Positions 35,316 to 43,382 of a DNA stretch of 64,000 nt are shown here, in pieces (the stretch's first letter is position 1; every line of letters begins with the position of its first letter). This DNA is from Mariniphaga sediminis (GTDB lineage: Bacteria; Bacteroidota; Bacteroidia; Bacteroidales; Prolixibacteraceae). The DNA lies in the NCBI RefSeq assembly GCF_003573545.1, contig NZ_QWET01000004.1, forward strand, positions 1 through 64,000, in the 5' to 3' direction. The translations under genes were made by a program, and so were the position numbers. Below the pieces are notes generated by a model. The model saw only the letters and a list, made by a program, of their open reading frames with translations, did not search any database and had not been told where the DNA came from.

Positions 35316-36335
35316 TCAAAACCCTCCTCTCGATTCAATAAATGCTAAAATTTCTTTTTCATAAGGCGTAAAATTGGCACAGCCCAACTGGGTAACGACA
35401 TGCGCTCCGCAGGCATTTCCCATCCGGCAGCATTTGTACCAGTCCCAGCCTTTCAGATAGCCATAAATAAAGCCGGCGGCAAATGCATCACCCGCTCCCA
35501 GAATATTGACCACCTCAACAGGAAAGCCGGGAACTTTTTGTACTGTTCCATCGGGCAGGTAAACTACGGCGCCACGCGATCCGGTTTTTACAATCAACGC
35601 ATCTACGCCCAGCTGTAAAATTCCGCGGATAGCTTCGTCAATATCTCCTTTTATCTCCGGAGCTGAAATCTGCTGGTGGCTGATAACCAATTGTGATTTA
35701 TCGGCAAGGAATGCCGCCAAAATCTCTTCTTCTGTTCCCAAAACAATGTTTACGTTGCGCATAAAAGCTCTTGTTGTTATTCCAAATGCGCGGATATCGT
35801 ACCATTGGTCGGCGCGGAAATCGAGATCGAGCATCACCGGAATTTCATTTTTACGGGCAATCTCAGCCGCCAGAAATGCGGCACTCCGCGTCGGTTCAAT
35901 GTTTAAAGCCGTTCCCGAAACTTCGAGCAGCCTCGACTTCTCTATTCCTGCATTCAACACATGATCGATATTGATTTGCGAATCGGCGCAGTTATCGCGG
36001 TAGTAAACCAGCGGGAACCGGTCGGGGGGCTCAATTCCCAGTAGCACCGCCGACGTGCGGGCCCCCTCAATAACGGGGACATTTTCAGTAATTACCTTTT
36101 CCTCTTCCAAAAAATGAATGAGAAAATCTCCCACCTTGTCTTTACCCACACCACTAAGCAGGGAAGCTTTTAATCCCAGCCTGCTGCAACCCACGGCAAT
36201 ATTTAAAGGCGAACCGCCCACAAATGCATGAAATCCCGGAATCTCTTCGAACCGGCTTCCAACCTTTTGTGAATAAAGGTCGATGGATGACCTGCCGTAA
36301 GTGATTACATCGTATTTTTTTTCCTGGTCTGTCAT
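35316..36335 (-). CDS. iolC: 5-Dehydro-2-deoxygluconokinase
   Basis: A 339-residue PfkB/ribokinase-family kinase that phosphorylates 2-deoxy-5-keto-gluconate with ATP. Substrate-side motif FVGGSPLNIAVGCSRLG and the C-terminal ATP/anion-hole motif NILGAGDAFAAGF with the catalytic Asp. Family length. It lies 7 nt after iolB and 1 nt before iolD, as expected for a tight iolJBCD unit. Confidence 0.95.
   Translation of the reverse strand: MTDQEKKYDVITYGRSSIDLYSQKVGSRFEEIPGFHAFVGGSPLNIAVGCSRLGLKASLLSGVGKDKVGDFLIHFLEEEKVITENVPVIEGARTSAVLLGIEPPDRFPLVYYRDNCADSQINIDHVLNAGIEKSRLLEVSGTALNIEPTRSAAFLAAEIARKNEIPVMLDLDFRADQWYDIRAFGITTRAFMRNVNIVLGTEEEILAAFLADKSQLVISHQQISAPEIKGDIDEAIRGILQLGVDALIVKTGSRGAVVYLPDGTVQKVPGFPVEVVNILGAGDAFAAGFIYGYLKGWDWYKCCRMGNACGAHVVTQLGCANFTPYEKEILAFIESRGGF
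35323..35328 (-). promoter_or_regulatory. Shine-Dalgarno sequence of iolD
   Basis: Minus strand reads AGGAGG, 8 nt before the ATG at 35314 and inside the end of iolC. A strong SD is uncommon in this phylum and decides the iolD start. Confidence 0.7.
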
Positions 36336-36342
36336 ATTGATT

Positions 36343-37224
36343 TTATTTATTGTTCATGTCAGCAGTTACCATCGGTATTCTGGGGTCTTTTCCTTTCCAC
36401 GAATTGTAAATCCATTTATGGTCCGGGTCGTCGGTATTTGAAAGGGACTGATCGCTTCCAGTCAGGAAATTGAGATAATACACATTGTAACCATGCCCGG
36501 CCACCACGGGATGGTAACCTCTCGGAACCAGCACCACGTCGTTATTCCGGGCCACGGCAATTTCATCCAGACTCCGGTCATCATTATAAATTTGCTGAAT
36601 TGCAAATCCCTGAGGTTTGTCTATTTTGTAAAAATAGGTTTCTTCAAGGCAGGCTTCCGATACATTTCCTTCGGCATCTACTTTGCGTTCGTCGTGTTTA
36701 TGTGCCGGAAAAGAACTCCAGTTTCCGGAAGGTGTATAAACCTCGACAGACACTAACCGGTGGCAATCAAAACCAGGCTGCAGCAGGCTGTTAATCTGGC
36801 GCGTGGCATTATCGCCGCCGCGGATTTCAATCGCTGCTTCCTCCGGGCGTTTAAAACAGGCCGGATGATCCTCATCTGTTTTGCACCAGCCGTAGGCAAT
36901 ATCCAGCGTTTCACTTTCAGCCGTTAACTCAAACCGGGTATTTCTCGGAAGGTACAATGAATGGGCAATTCCACTGAAAACATCTTTTCGTCCGTTCCCT
37001 GTTACCCATTCTCCCTTATCAGATTTTACGGAGAAATTGCCGCCCAGTAAAATAATAGCATACTCATTCCCCAGGGTATCTGCCGACCATTTTTCCCCTT
37101 GTTTCATTAAGCGGGCCTGAAAGTTCAGGAATTGCCAGCCCGCTTCTTCTTTCAAAATACTCTGATAAATCCCGAACCCAGAGGTTGGCTTTGCCAGAAG
37201 CGGGTATTTTTTGTCTTGTTTCAT
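36343..37224 (-). CDS. iolB: 5-Deoxy-glucuronate isomerase
   Basis: A 293-residue bicupin isomerase converting 5-deoxyglucuronate to 2-deoxy-5-ketogluconate. Metal-binding cupin motif in the C-terminal half: FPAHKHDER (two His) with the Glu of EETYFYKI and the late His of VPRGYHPVVAGHGYN. The N-terminal cupin lacks a full metal set, as in known IolB. Between iolJ (6 nt) and iolC (7 nt). Confidence 0.95.
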   Translation of the reverse strand: MKQDKKYPLLAKPTSGFGIYQSILKEEAGWQFLNFQARLMKQGEKWSADTLGNEYAIILLGGNFSVKSDKGEWVTGNGRKDVFSGIAHSLYLPRNTRFELTAESETLDIAYGWCKTDEDHPACFKRPEEAAIEIRGGDNATRQINSLLQPGFDCHRLVSVEVYTPSGNWSSFPAHKHDERKVDAEGNVSEACLEETYFYKIDKPQGFAIQQIYNDDRSLDEIAVARNNDVVLVPRGYHPVVAGHGYNVYYLNFLTGSDQSLSNTDDPDHKWIYNSWKGKDPRIPMVTADMNNK

Positions 37225-37230
37225 ATTTAA

Positions 37231-38169
37231 TTATTTTAGTTCGACAGCTTTTCCTGTTGCTTTCAGTAGTTCGAATTTTTCCAGGATAAATTTCTCATAC
37301 TCCTTCATAAATGATTTTCCCGGAACAATGGGATCGAAAAGCGCGGGAGAAAGTTTGAAAAATTCCCGGTGTACGCGGGTCCAGATAAGGCGGGCATCGG
37401 TGGCAATATTTATTTTGCATACACCGTACTGAATGGCTCTCACCAACTCTTCGTCTGAAACCCCCCGGGCATCGGTACCAAGCTGGCCCCCGGAAGCGTT
37501 AATTCGCTGGATCTCCTCAAAATTTACGGCAGAACCGCCATGCAGGACAAGCGGAAAAAAAGGCAGCCTGTTTTGAATTTCTTCAAGGATGTCAAACTGC
37601 AAACCCAGCCCTCCCGAAAACTTGTAGGCTCCATGACTGGTACCCACGGCTACTGCGAGACTGTCGCAGCCTGTTTGATTGACAAACTCCTCCACTTCTG
37701 CCGGACGCGTATATTTTTTGCTCTTTTCATCCACAGTAATATCATCTTCTACGCCGCTCAAAACGCCCAGCTCGGCCTCAACAGTAATATTTTTGGCATG
37801 TGCCTTCTTTACCACTTCCTTTGTAATGGAGACATTCTCTCCAAAAGATTCGTGAGAAGCATCAATCATAACCGATGTATAGCCGCCGGATTCAATGCAA
37901 TCAAAAACATGTTCCCTGTTCCCATGATCAAGATGGATGGCAAAAACCGTATCGGGATATATTTTTGCCGCAGCCGAAATCATTGCAAGCAACATTTCAG
38001 GATGGGCATAATTCCTGGCTACCGGAGTTGTTTGTACAATAAAAGGCGCATTTGCTTTTTGAGCTGCCCTGAACAAACCATGGATTTGTTCCATGCTCCA
38101 AACATTAACTGCCGCAATTCCGTACCTTCGGTAACATTTCCTAAATATTTCTTTTGTTGAAACCAGCAT
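37231..38169 (-). CDS. iolJ: Class II aldolase, 6-phospho-5-dehydro-2-deoxygluconate type
   Basis: A 312-residue zinc aldolase of the FbaA/GatY/IolJ family. It should cleave the phosphorylated deoxyketogluconate to dihydroxyacetone phosphate and malonate semialdehyde. Zinc ligands and active-site motifs: HLDHG, SVMIDASHESF, EAELGVLSGVEDD, GTSHGAYKF, LHGGSAV and INIATD. General fructose-bisphosphate aldolase use cannot be excluded by sequence. First gene of the cluster; the putative operator lies 87 nt upstream. Confidence 0.92.
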   Translation of the reverse strand: MLVSTKEIFRKCYRRYGIAAVNVWSMEQIHGLFRAAQKANAPFIVQTTPVARNYAHPEMLLAMISAAAKIYPDTVFAIHLDHGNREHVFDCIESGGYTSVMIDASHESFGENVSITKEVVKKAHAKNITVEAELGVLSGVEDDITVDEKSKKYTRPAEVEEFVNQTGCDSLAVAVGTSHGAYKFSGGLGLQFDILEEIQNRLPFFPLVLHGGSAVNFEEIQRINASGGQLGTDARGVSDEELVRAIQYGVCKINIATDARLIWTRVHREFFKLSPALFDPIVPGKSFMKEYEKFILEKFELLKATGKAVELK

Positions 38170-38255
38170 ATACTGAAAAACAATAGATTACACACTAATT
38201 AAAACCGAAATTTAAACCTTAATTCATATTGAATCCAAATAAATAGGAGGAAATG

Positions 38256-38277
38256 TTTATGCAAACCTTTGCATAAA
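38256..38277. promoter_or_regulatory. Probable LacI-type operator of the inositol cluster
   Basis: Perfect palindrome: TTTATGCAAA (38256-38265), CC, TTTGCATAAA (38268-38277). It has the length, symmetry and TGCAAA-type half-sites of LacI-family operators. It lies between the end of the LacI-like regulator gene and iolJ, 87 nt before the iolJ start. No other copy was seen in the window. Binding by the adjacent regulator is inference. Confidence 0.75.
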
Positions 38278-38439
38278 AACACCTGTTTGTCTTTTTATCA
38301 AAAAAAGCAGAGCCACACAATAACAAACTGGAATACAACAATATAAATATCGAAAAAGGAATTCGTATCAGAAAAAGGGATAACAGTACAAAACCTGGTT
38401 CAGGTTCGGAGTATATGGAAACCGAAAAGTATTGTCTGA

Positions 38440-39459
38440 TTATTTTGACGAACCTCTGACAATAAGTTCAGGATACAACTCTTCCACTCTGATGTCAGAA
38501 AGGTCGTTATTGGAGTTTATTCGTTTCATCAGGATCCGGGCCGATAACATGCCCAACTCATAGGTTGGCTGCCAAACGGTTGACAGAGAAGGACTAAAGT
38601 AGCAGGAATGAGGATCATCGTCAAAACCTACCACCGATATTTCATCGGGAATAACAAGGCCGGCCTTCTTAATAACATACATCGCCCCAATGGCCACTCC
38701 ATCGTTAATGGCAAATACGGCATCGGGTGGGCTTGGCAGTGCAAGCAACTTTTGGGTAGGTTTAATACCATGCTCCGGGGTAAACCCCGAACTTTCTACA
38801 ATATATTCTTCTTTCACCGGAACATGGTGAAGTGCCAGGGCATCTTTATACGCTTTCAGCCGGTGCCTTGCCGTGGAGAGACTTAACGGCCCGGCAATAT
38901 GGGCAATGCGCCGGCATCCGGTTTTAACCAGGTATTCTACTGCCTGAAACGCACCACTGTACTCATCCACAAATACCTTATCCACTTCCAGCCCCTCGCA
39001 ATCACGGTCAAAAATTACCAGCGGGATATTGTTGTCGGTTAAAATTTTCAGGTGATCAAAATTTTTTGTTTCAGACGAAGGTGAAATTAAAAATCCATCA
39101 ACCCGGATGGACGCAAAAGACCGGAGAATTGACTTTTCTTCTTCCATTGATTCATTCGACTGGCTAATCATCATATTCACCCCCAGTGGACTAAGCAGAT
39201 CCTGAATGCCGTTGATAACAGAAGAAAAAAAGGAACTGGTGATTTCCGGAACAATGATCCCGATAGTGTTGGTGCGCTTTCTCAGCAGATTTAGCGCCAA
39301 AAGATTCGGTTGATAATTCAGTGTCTTGGCCAGTTCAATAACCGCATCACGTGTTTTTTTACTGATGGCCGGGTGGTTATTCAACGCCCTCGAAACTGTT
39401 GAAGGGGAAATATTTAATTCCCGGGCAATATCAGTAATGGTAGTGCGCGCTTTTTTCAT
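38440..39459 (-). CDS. LacI-family transcriptional regulator of inositol genes
   Basis: A 339-residue repressor. N-terminal helix-turn-helix TTITDIARELNISPSTVSRALNNHPAIS with the hinge helix YQPNLLALNLL, then a periplasmic-binding-protein-like ligand domain (TIGIIVPEITSSFF, DGFLISPSSE, PDAVFAINDGVAIGA, ISVVGFDDDP). The gene lies upstream of iolJ on the same strand with the palindromic operator in between. The likely inducer is an inositol metabolite, unproven. Confidence 0.93.
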   Translation of the reverse strand: MKKARTTITDIARELNISPSTVSRALNNHPAISKKTRDAVIELAKTLNYQPNLLALNLLRKRTNTIGIIVPEITSSFFSSVINGIQDLLSPLGVNMMISQSNESMEEEKSILRSFASIRVDGFLISPSSETKNFDHLKILTDNNIPLVIFDRDCEGLEVDKVFVDEYSGAFQAVEYLVKTGCRRIAHIAGPLSLSTARHRLKAYKDALALHHVPVKEEYIVESSGFTPEHGIKPTQKLLALPSPPDAVFAINDGVAIGAMYVIKKAGLVIPDEISVVGFDDDPHSCYFSPSLSTVWQPTYELGMLSARILMKRINSNNDLSDIRVEELYPELIVRGSSK

Positions 39460-39550
39460 GTATCAATTTTGGAAAATATCCAACAATGTAATGAAACATC
39501 TCATCATTCTCTTTTGATCACTCATTCCGAAACATCGAATATTAAAAATC

Positions 39551-40192
39551 TCACTGCAATTCGAGCAGCCCGGCCAGTTCGTCCATACTAAAGAACACAA
39601 CTGCTCCAAGCTTTTCAAACTCTTCTTTATTGCGTTCGTTTGCAAAACCAAACACATCAAAACCTCCTGCCCTGGCTGCCTTTACGCCAGCCAGACTGTC
39701 TTCAATTACCGCACACTCATTGGGTTTAAACCCCATCTCTTCGGCAGCGTATAAAAAGATATCCGGATTCGGTTTCCAAACCCCAATATCGTAACAACTA
39801 AAAATTCGGTTTTCAAATTTATGAAGAAGATTGGTAACTTCTAAGCTCAATTCCAGCTTTTTGCGCGGCCCACTCGAAGCCACACAACACGGAACCGTTA
39901 TTTTATCCAAGAGTGCAGCCACACCTTCAACCGGTTTTAAATCCGTCTTAAATAACTCAAAAGTTCGTTTTCGGAATTCCTGTTCAAAATCAGCCGGTAA
40001 TTTTTCTCCTGCTTCCCTCTCCACATAATCCATGGTGCTTTGCAGGGAGACACCCGAAAAATTCTTCATGGCATAATCCATATCGATATCAACCCCAACA
40101 GATTTTGCCATTTCCACCATCACTTTGTTTGAAATGATTTCACTGTCTATCAAAACACCGTCGTTATCAAAAATCAGACACTTGTACCTCAT
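39551..40192 (-). CDS. HAD-superfamily phosphatase (beta-PGM-like)
   Basis: A 213-residue HAD hydrolase. Motif I DNDGVLIDSE, motif II in CVASSGPRKKLE, motif III Lys in VWKPNPDIFLYAAE, motif IV IEDSLAGVKAARAGG; cap includes FSGVSLQSTMDY. The start at 40192 gives the family N-terminus MRYKCLIFDNDGV; longer in-frame starts (40228, 40360) add unrelated sequence. It lies 91 nt upstream of the LacI-type gene on the same strand, so may be part of that transcript. Substrate unknown. Confidence 0.9.
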   Translation of the reverse strand: MRYKCLIFDNDGVLIDSEIISNKVMVEMAKSVGVDIDMDYAMKNFSGVSLQSTMDYVEREAGEKLPADFEQEFRKRTFELFKTDLKPVEGVAALLDKITVPCCVASSGPRKKLELSLEVTNLLHKFENRIFSCYDIGVWKPNPDIFLYAAEEMGFKPNECAVIEDSLAGVKAARAGGFDVFGFANERNKEEFEKLGAVVFFSMDELAGLLELQ

Positions 40193-40477
40193 ACAAACAT
40201 TTCTTTGAAAATTCAACTCATTTACCATTATAGTGCAAGGATAGCAATTAATGGAAAACGAAAACATTCCAGTACCCTGTTTTTTTGAATTCCCAATATC
40301 CTGTTCTTTCCGGTTTCGTTCAACCCAGAGTGCGCCGCGACAGTTAAACTCCCCAGTCAACCTTTATCTAAAAAAATAGGGAACAGAACTGTTCACATTG
40401 AAAAATAGGTTCCTAAGTACCAGCAAACGGATACGATAAAACCAGAAGTTTAGAAAAAAGGTTATAAAAATAAAAAA

Positions 40478-40885
40478 TGGCAGGCCTGTAAGCCGGATTC
40501 TGTATCCTAATTTGCATCAGGACCTTTATCATTTATCTGGCCCCGGCATCACTGCCGGGATCATTGCAGCCTACCCCTCCTGACATCCGGTGTGCATCCG
40601 GAAACGAAGCGGGCAACCTCGCTGCGCTGCAACAGCCGCGCAATCAGAATATATTTGGCTTTGCAACCCGTGAGGTGTACGGCTGACTGTGTTGCCACGG
40701 CCACCGGTAGGCTTTTACCCCACCTTTTCACCCGTTCCCCGTCCCAATCGCAATCGGGAGAGGTGGTTATTTTCTGTTACACTACTATCCCCTTTCAAAG
40801 ATCTTCCCGTTAGGAAGCACGGCGCCCTGCGTTGCCCGGACTTTCCTCTCCCAACCTAAACCGGGAGCGATAAAGCGGCCTGCCG
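40478..40885 (-). ncRNA. rnpB: RNase P RNA, bacterial type A
   Basis: The catalytic RNA that trims tRNA 5' ends. On the minus strand the 5' end GCAGGCCGC pairs with the 3' GGCCTGCC to form P1. The universally conserved GAGGAAAGTCCGGGC (about 40857-40843), the GGTAAAAGCCTACCGGT-like block and the CGGCTTACAGGCCTGC 3' end are present. About 408 nt long. A T-rich tract follows (TTTTTTATTTTTAT on the minus strand), and a promoter box sits immediately upstream. Ends are estimates to within about 5 nt. Confidence 0.96.
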
Positions 40886-40888
40886 GTG

Positions 40889-40896
40889 CAAAAGTA
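40889..40896 (-). promoter_or_regulatory. -7 promoter box of rnpB
   Basis: Minus strand TACTTTTG, exact TAnnTTTG, ending 3-4 nt before the mature rnpB 5' end; spacing to the RNA start matches a true -7 element. Confidence 0.75.
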
Positions 40897-40974
40897 ATAC
40901 TTTTTAGCTTCAAGTTTAATGCCTTGCGCCTAAAGAATCCGATTACAGCAAAAATCGGAACACCATCCTTTGAG

Positions 40975-42015
40975 CTACTTTTTTCTCAGCATCACCATCG
41001 TTGCCCCGTAACCGTATTCCTTGAACGAGGCATCCTGAAAAGAATATTTTGGAAATTTGATTTTGAGTAGTTTGGCAACCTCCTGTTTCAGCACTCCCTG
41101 TCCTACGCCATGAATAAAAACAATACGTTTGGCCCGCGACCGGATACCTGCATGCATTTCGGTTTCCACTTTGTCCATTTGAATACCAAGAATCTCCTTG
41201 TTACTTAGCCCGGCGGTGTTGTCAATCAGTTCATGAATATGCAAATCCACTTCTATAATTTCAGAATTTTGCTGTTTGGGAGGTTCCTTCTTCTGTACCT
41301 TTTCCAACTTAGACTTCGTAACTTTCCGGAAATCATCCTCGGTTAATTTATCAATTTCAGTATTTAAAATATTTTCAGCTATTTGATAAACCAGGGCATT
41401 TTTTGAAAAAAATGAGTTGGACTGAAAACTCTTCTCCTTATAAAACTTCACCGGATTTATCTTGAATTTTTTGGAGACAGCTGGATTCCACTCCTTTTCT
41501 TCACCGGAAAAATACAGCAATTGGAAACAATATTCCGGTAAATCAGACAGGTCGCCCGGCCCGATAGTTTCCAGATTTTCTTTCGAGTTGGGAGGCACTG
41601 TTCCCGACAAAATTGTTTCGTACCGGTTTTCCCTGAAATGGGCATAGCGGAACAGCAGTGTAAAGTTGCTGTCGTTCACCAGGTAAAAATCGATATCACC
41701 ACCTAATGGGTTCTTTGAGTCGAAAGGAACGCAGCAAAAATAAAAATGGGGAGAATCTTTCCCGGCCAAAATTTTTCCTTCGGATTCTTCTTCCTGAACA
41801 ACGGGAGAAATGACTTCCTCTGCAGGTGAGGGCGCTACCTCCCGGTCTCCTTTATTAAGTGCAGGATCGTCAACATTTATCAATTGCGAAATGAGACAGG
41901 GAACTTCAAAACCATCCTGATTCTCCACCTTCACCATATTTTTTCCGATGAAAGCAGTTACCGTTCCTCCGCCAACATCGTTTAAAAACTTCACTTTGTC
42001 GCCTATTTTTATCAT
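40975..42015 (-). CDS. DUF2027/Smr-domain protein
   Basis: A 346-residue protein typical of Bacteroidota. The N-terminal part is a small KOW/SH3-like barrel (GDKVKFLNDVGGGTVTAF), the middle (about 90-220) the DUF2027 beta-rich domain, then a Lys-rich linker and a C-terminal Smr domain (EVDLHIHELI, FIHGVGQGVLKQEVAKLL, GATMVMLRKK). Smr domains, as in MutS2, nick or cleave nucleic acid; the DLH and HGxGxG motifs are intact. Exact role unknown, possibly ribosome rescue or recombination control. Divergent from queA. Confidence 0.93.
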   Translation of the reverse strand: MIKIGDKVKFLNDVGGGTVTAFIGKNMVKVENQDGFEVPCLISQLINVDDPALNKGDREVAPSPAEEVISPVVQEEESEGKILAGKDSPHFYFCCVPFDSKNPLGGDIDFYLVNDSNFTLLFRYAHFRENRYETILSGTVPPNSKENLETIGPGDLSDLPEYCFQLLYFSGEEKEWNPAVSKKFKINPVKFYKEKSFQSNSFFSKNALVYQIAENILNTEIDKLTEDDFRKVTKSKLEKVQKKEPPKQQNSEIIEVDLHIHELIDNTAGLSNKEILGIQMDKVETEMHAGIRSRAKRIVFIHGVGQGVLKQEVAKLLKIKFPKYSFQDASFKEYGYGATMVMLRKK

Positions 42016-42032
42016 CTTTTCTGACTTTCCCG

Positions 42033-42040
42033 CAAAAGTA
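42033..42040 (-). promoter_or_regulatory. -7 promoter box for the Smr gene
   Basis: Minus strand TACTTTTG, exact TAnnTTTG, 18 nt upstream of the ATG at 42015. Confidence 0.6.
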
Positions 42041-42069
42041 CTATTTTTTTATGCATTCAATTTTTGGGT

Positions 42070-42077
42070 TAATTTTG
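42070..42077 (+). promoter_or_regulatory. -7 promoter box for the queA-like gene
   Basis: TAATTTTG, exact TAnnTTTG; transcription would start near 42084, leaving about 16 nt before the TTG start at 42100. It is divergent from the Smr promoter, 29 nt away. Confidence 0.5.
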
Positions 42078-42099
42078 TGCCGAATAAAAAAGAAAAATT

Positions 42100-43311
42100 T
42101 TGTCAGATTATAAAAAAATAAAAATCAGCGACTTCAGTTATTCGCTGCCCGATAACCGGATTGCCAGGTATCCGCTGAAAGAGCGTGACGGTTCTAACCT
42201 CCTGGTTTGGCAAAACGGTCATATAGAAAAGGACATTTTCAAAAACATCACTGAATATATTCCGAAAGATTCGATGCTGGTCTTCAATAATACCCGCGTA
42301 ATACATGCCCGCCTGTTTTTTTGGAAAGAGACGGGTGCCAAAATTGAAATTTTTTGTCTGGAACCGGTACACCCTTCGGACTATCAGGTTGCTTTTCAGC
42401 AAACAGAAAGAGCAGTTTGGAAGTGCATGGTGGGCAATGCAAAAAAATGGAAAGAAACGGAACTATCAGCAGACATTGAAATCGGAGGAAAAACGGTAAA
42501 GCTGAAGGCCAGGAAGGCAGGAGAGCAAAACAATACACTCCTGATTGAATTTACCTGGAATGGAAGGTTTTCATTTGCTGAAATCATCGAAAAAGCGGGT
42601 ACTTTGCCGCTTCCACCCTACTTAAAAAGAGAAACGGAGCCGGCCGATGAGGTTACTTACCAAACAGTGTATGCCCGGAATGACGGCTCAGTGGCAGCGC
42701 CCACAGCCGGGCTACATTTTACGGAGCAGGTTTTAAATCAATTGGCGGCAAAGAATATTCAACCGCGCGAAATTACGCTTCACGTGGGAGCCGGAACGTT
42801 TCAACCAGTAAAATCGGAGAACATCGGAATGCATTCCATGCATCACGAAAAAGTGGTTGTTCCCAAATCTTTTATAGAAGAACTTTTTTCGAACCAGCAA
42901 AAAATAATTGCTGTGGGGACGACTTCAGTACGTTCGCTCGAAAGTTTGTACTGGCTGGGATTGAAATTGGGTGAAAATCAGATTGACACAGAAAGTCTGG
43001 AAATCGAACAATGGGAACCTTACGAAAAAAAGGAGACGGTGAGTCTTCAGCAGGCGCTTGAGAATATTCTGAAATACCTTGAAAAACAAAAACAGGAAAA
43101 CCTGTCGTTCTCCACTCAAATCATTATTGTTCCGGGGTACCAGTTTAAACTTGTTGGAGGGATGATTACCAATTTCCATCAACCACAAAGCACACTACTA
43201 CTGCTTATCAGTGCCTTTTTGGGCAGCAAATGGAAGGATGTTTACCAGTTCGCATTGGAAAACGGGTTCCGGTTTTTAAGTTACGGCGACAGTAATCTCT
43301 ATTTAAAATAA
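42100..43311 (+). CDS. queA: S-adenosylmethionine:tRNA ribosyltransferase-isomerase, divergent form
   Basis: A 403-residue enzyme family member that transfers and isomerises the ribosyl part of SAM to preQ1-modified tRNA in queuosine synthesis. Signature regions: RVIHARLFFWKETGAKIEIF, GTLPLPPYLKRE, DGSVAAPTAGLHFT, HVGAGTFQPVKSENI, GTTSVRSLESL, ITNFHQPQSTLL and GFRFLSYGDSNLYL. It is about 50 residues longer than the canonical form, with an insert after SVRSLES (LGENQIDTESLEIEQWEPYE). No ATG fits; the start is TTG at 42100. May be a paralogue of a canonical QueA elsewhere. Confidence 0.88.
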   Translation: MSDYKKIKISDFSYSLPDNRIARYPLKERDGSNLLVWQNGHIEKDIFKNITEYIPKDSMLVFNNTRVIHARLFFWKETGAKIEIFCLEPVHPSDYQVAFQQTERAVWKCMVGNAKKWKETELSADIEIGGKTVKLKARKAGEQNNTLLIEFTWNGRFSFAEIIEKAGTLPLPPYLKRETEPADEVTYQTVYARNDGSVAAPTAGLHFTEQVLNQLAAKNIQPREITLHVGAGTFQPVKSENIGMHSMHHEKVVVPKSFIEELFSNQQKIIAVGTTSVRSLESLYWLGLKLGENQIDTESLEIEQWEPYEKKETVSLQQALENILKYLEKQKQENLSFSTQIIIVPGYQFKLVGGMITNFHQPQSTLLLLISAFLGSKWKDVYQFALENGFRFLSYGDSNLYLK

Positions 43312-43382
43312 TCCGGGAGACCTGATTCATTTAAAATACTAATATACCAACCAGAACAGACAGCATACTTGCAAAATCAGGC

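Noticed and set aside
40381-40394. GAACAG-AA-CTGTTC palindrome upstream of the HAD gene and downstream of rnpB
   Set aside because: Short, no regulator or promoter nearby; likely chance.
40592-40813. 73-codon open frame on the plus strand
   Set aside because: It lies wholly within rnpB on the opposite strand; the conserved RNA explains the sequence.
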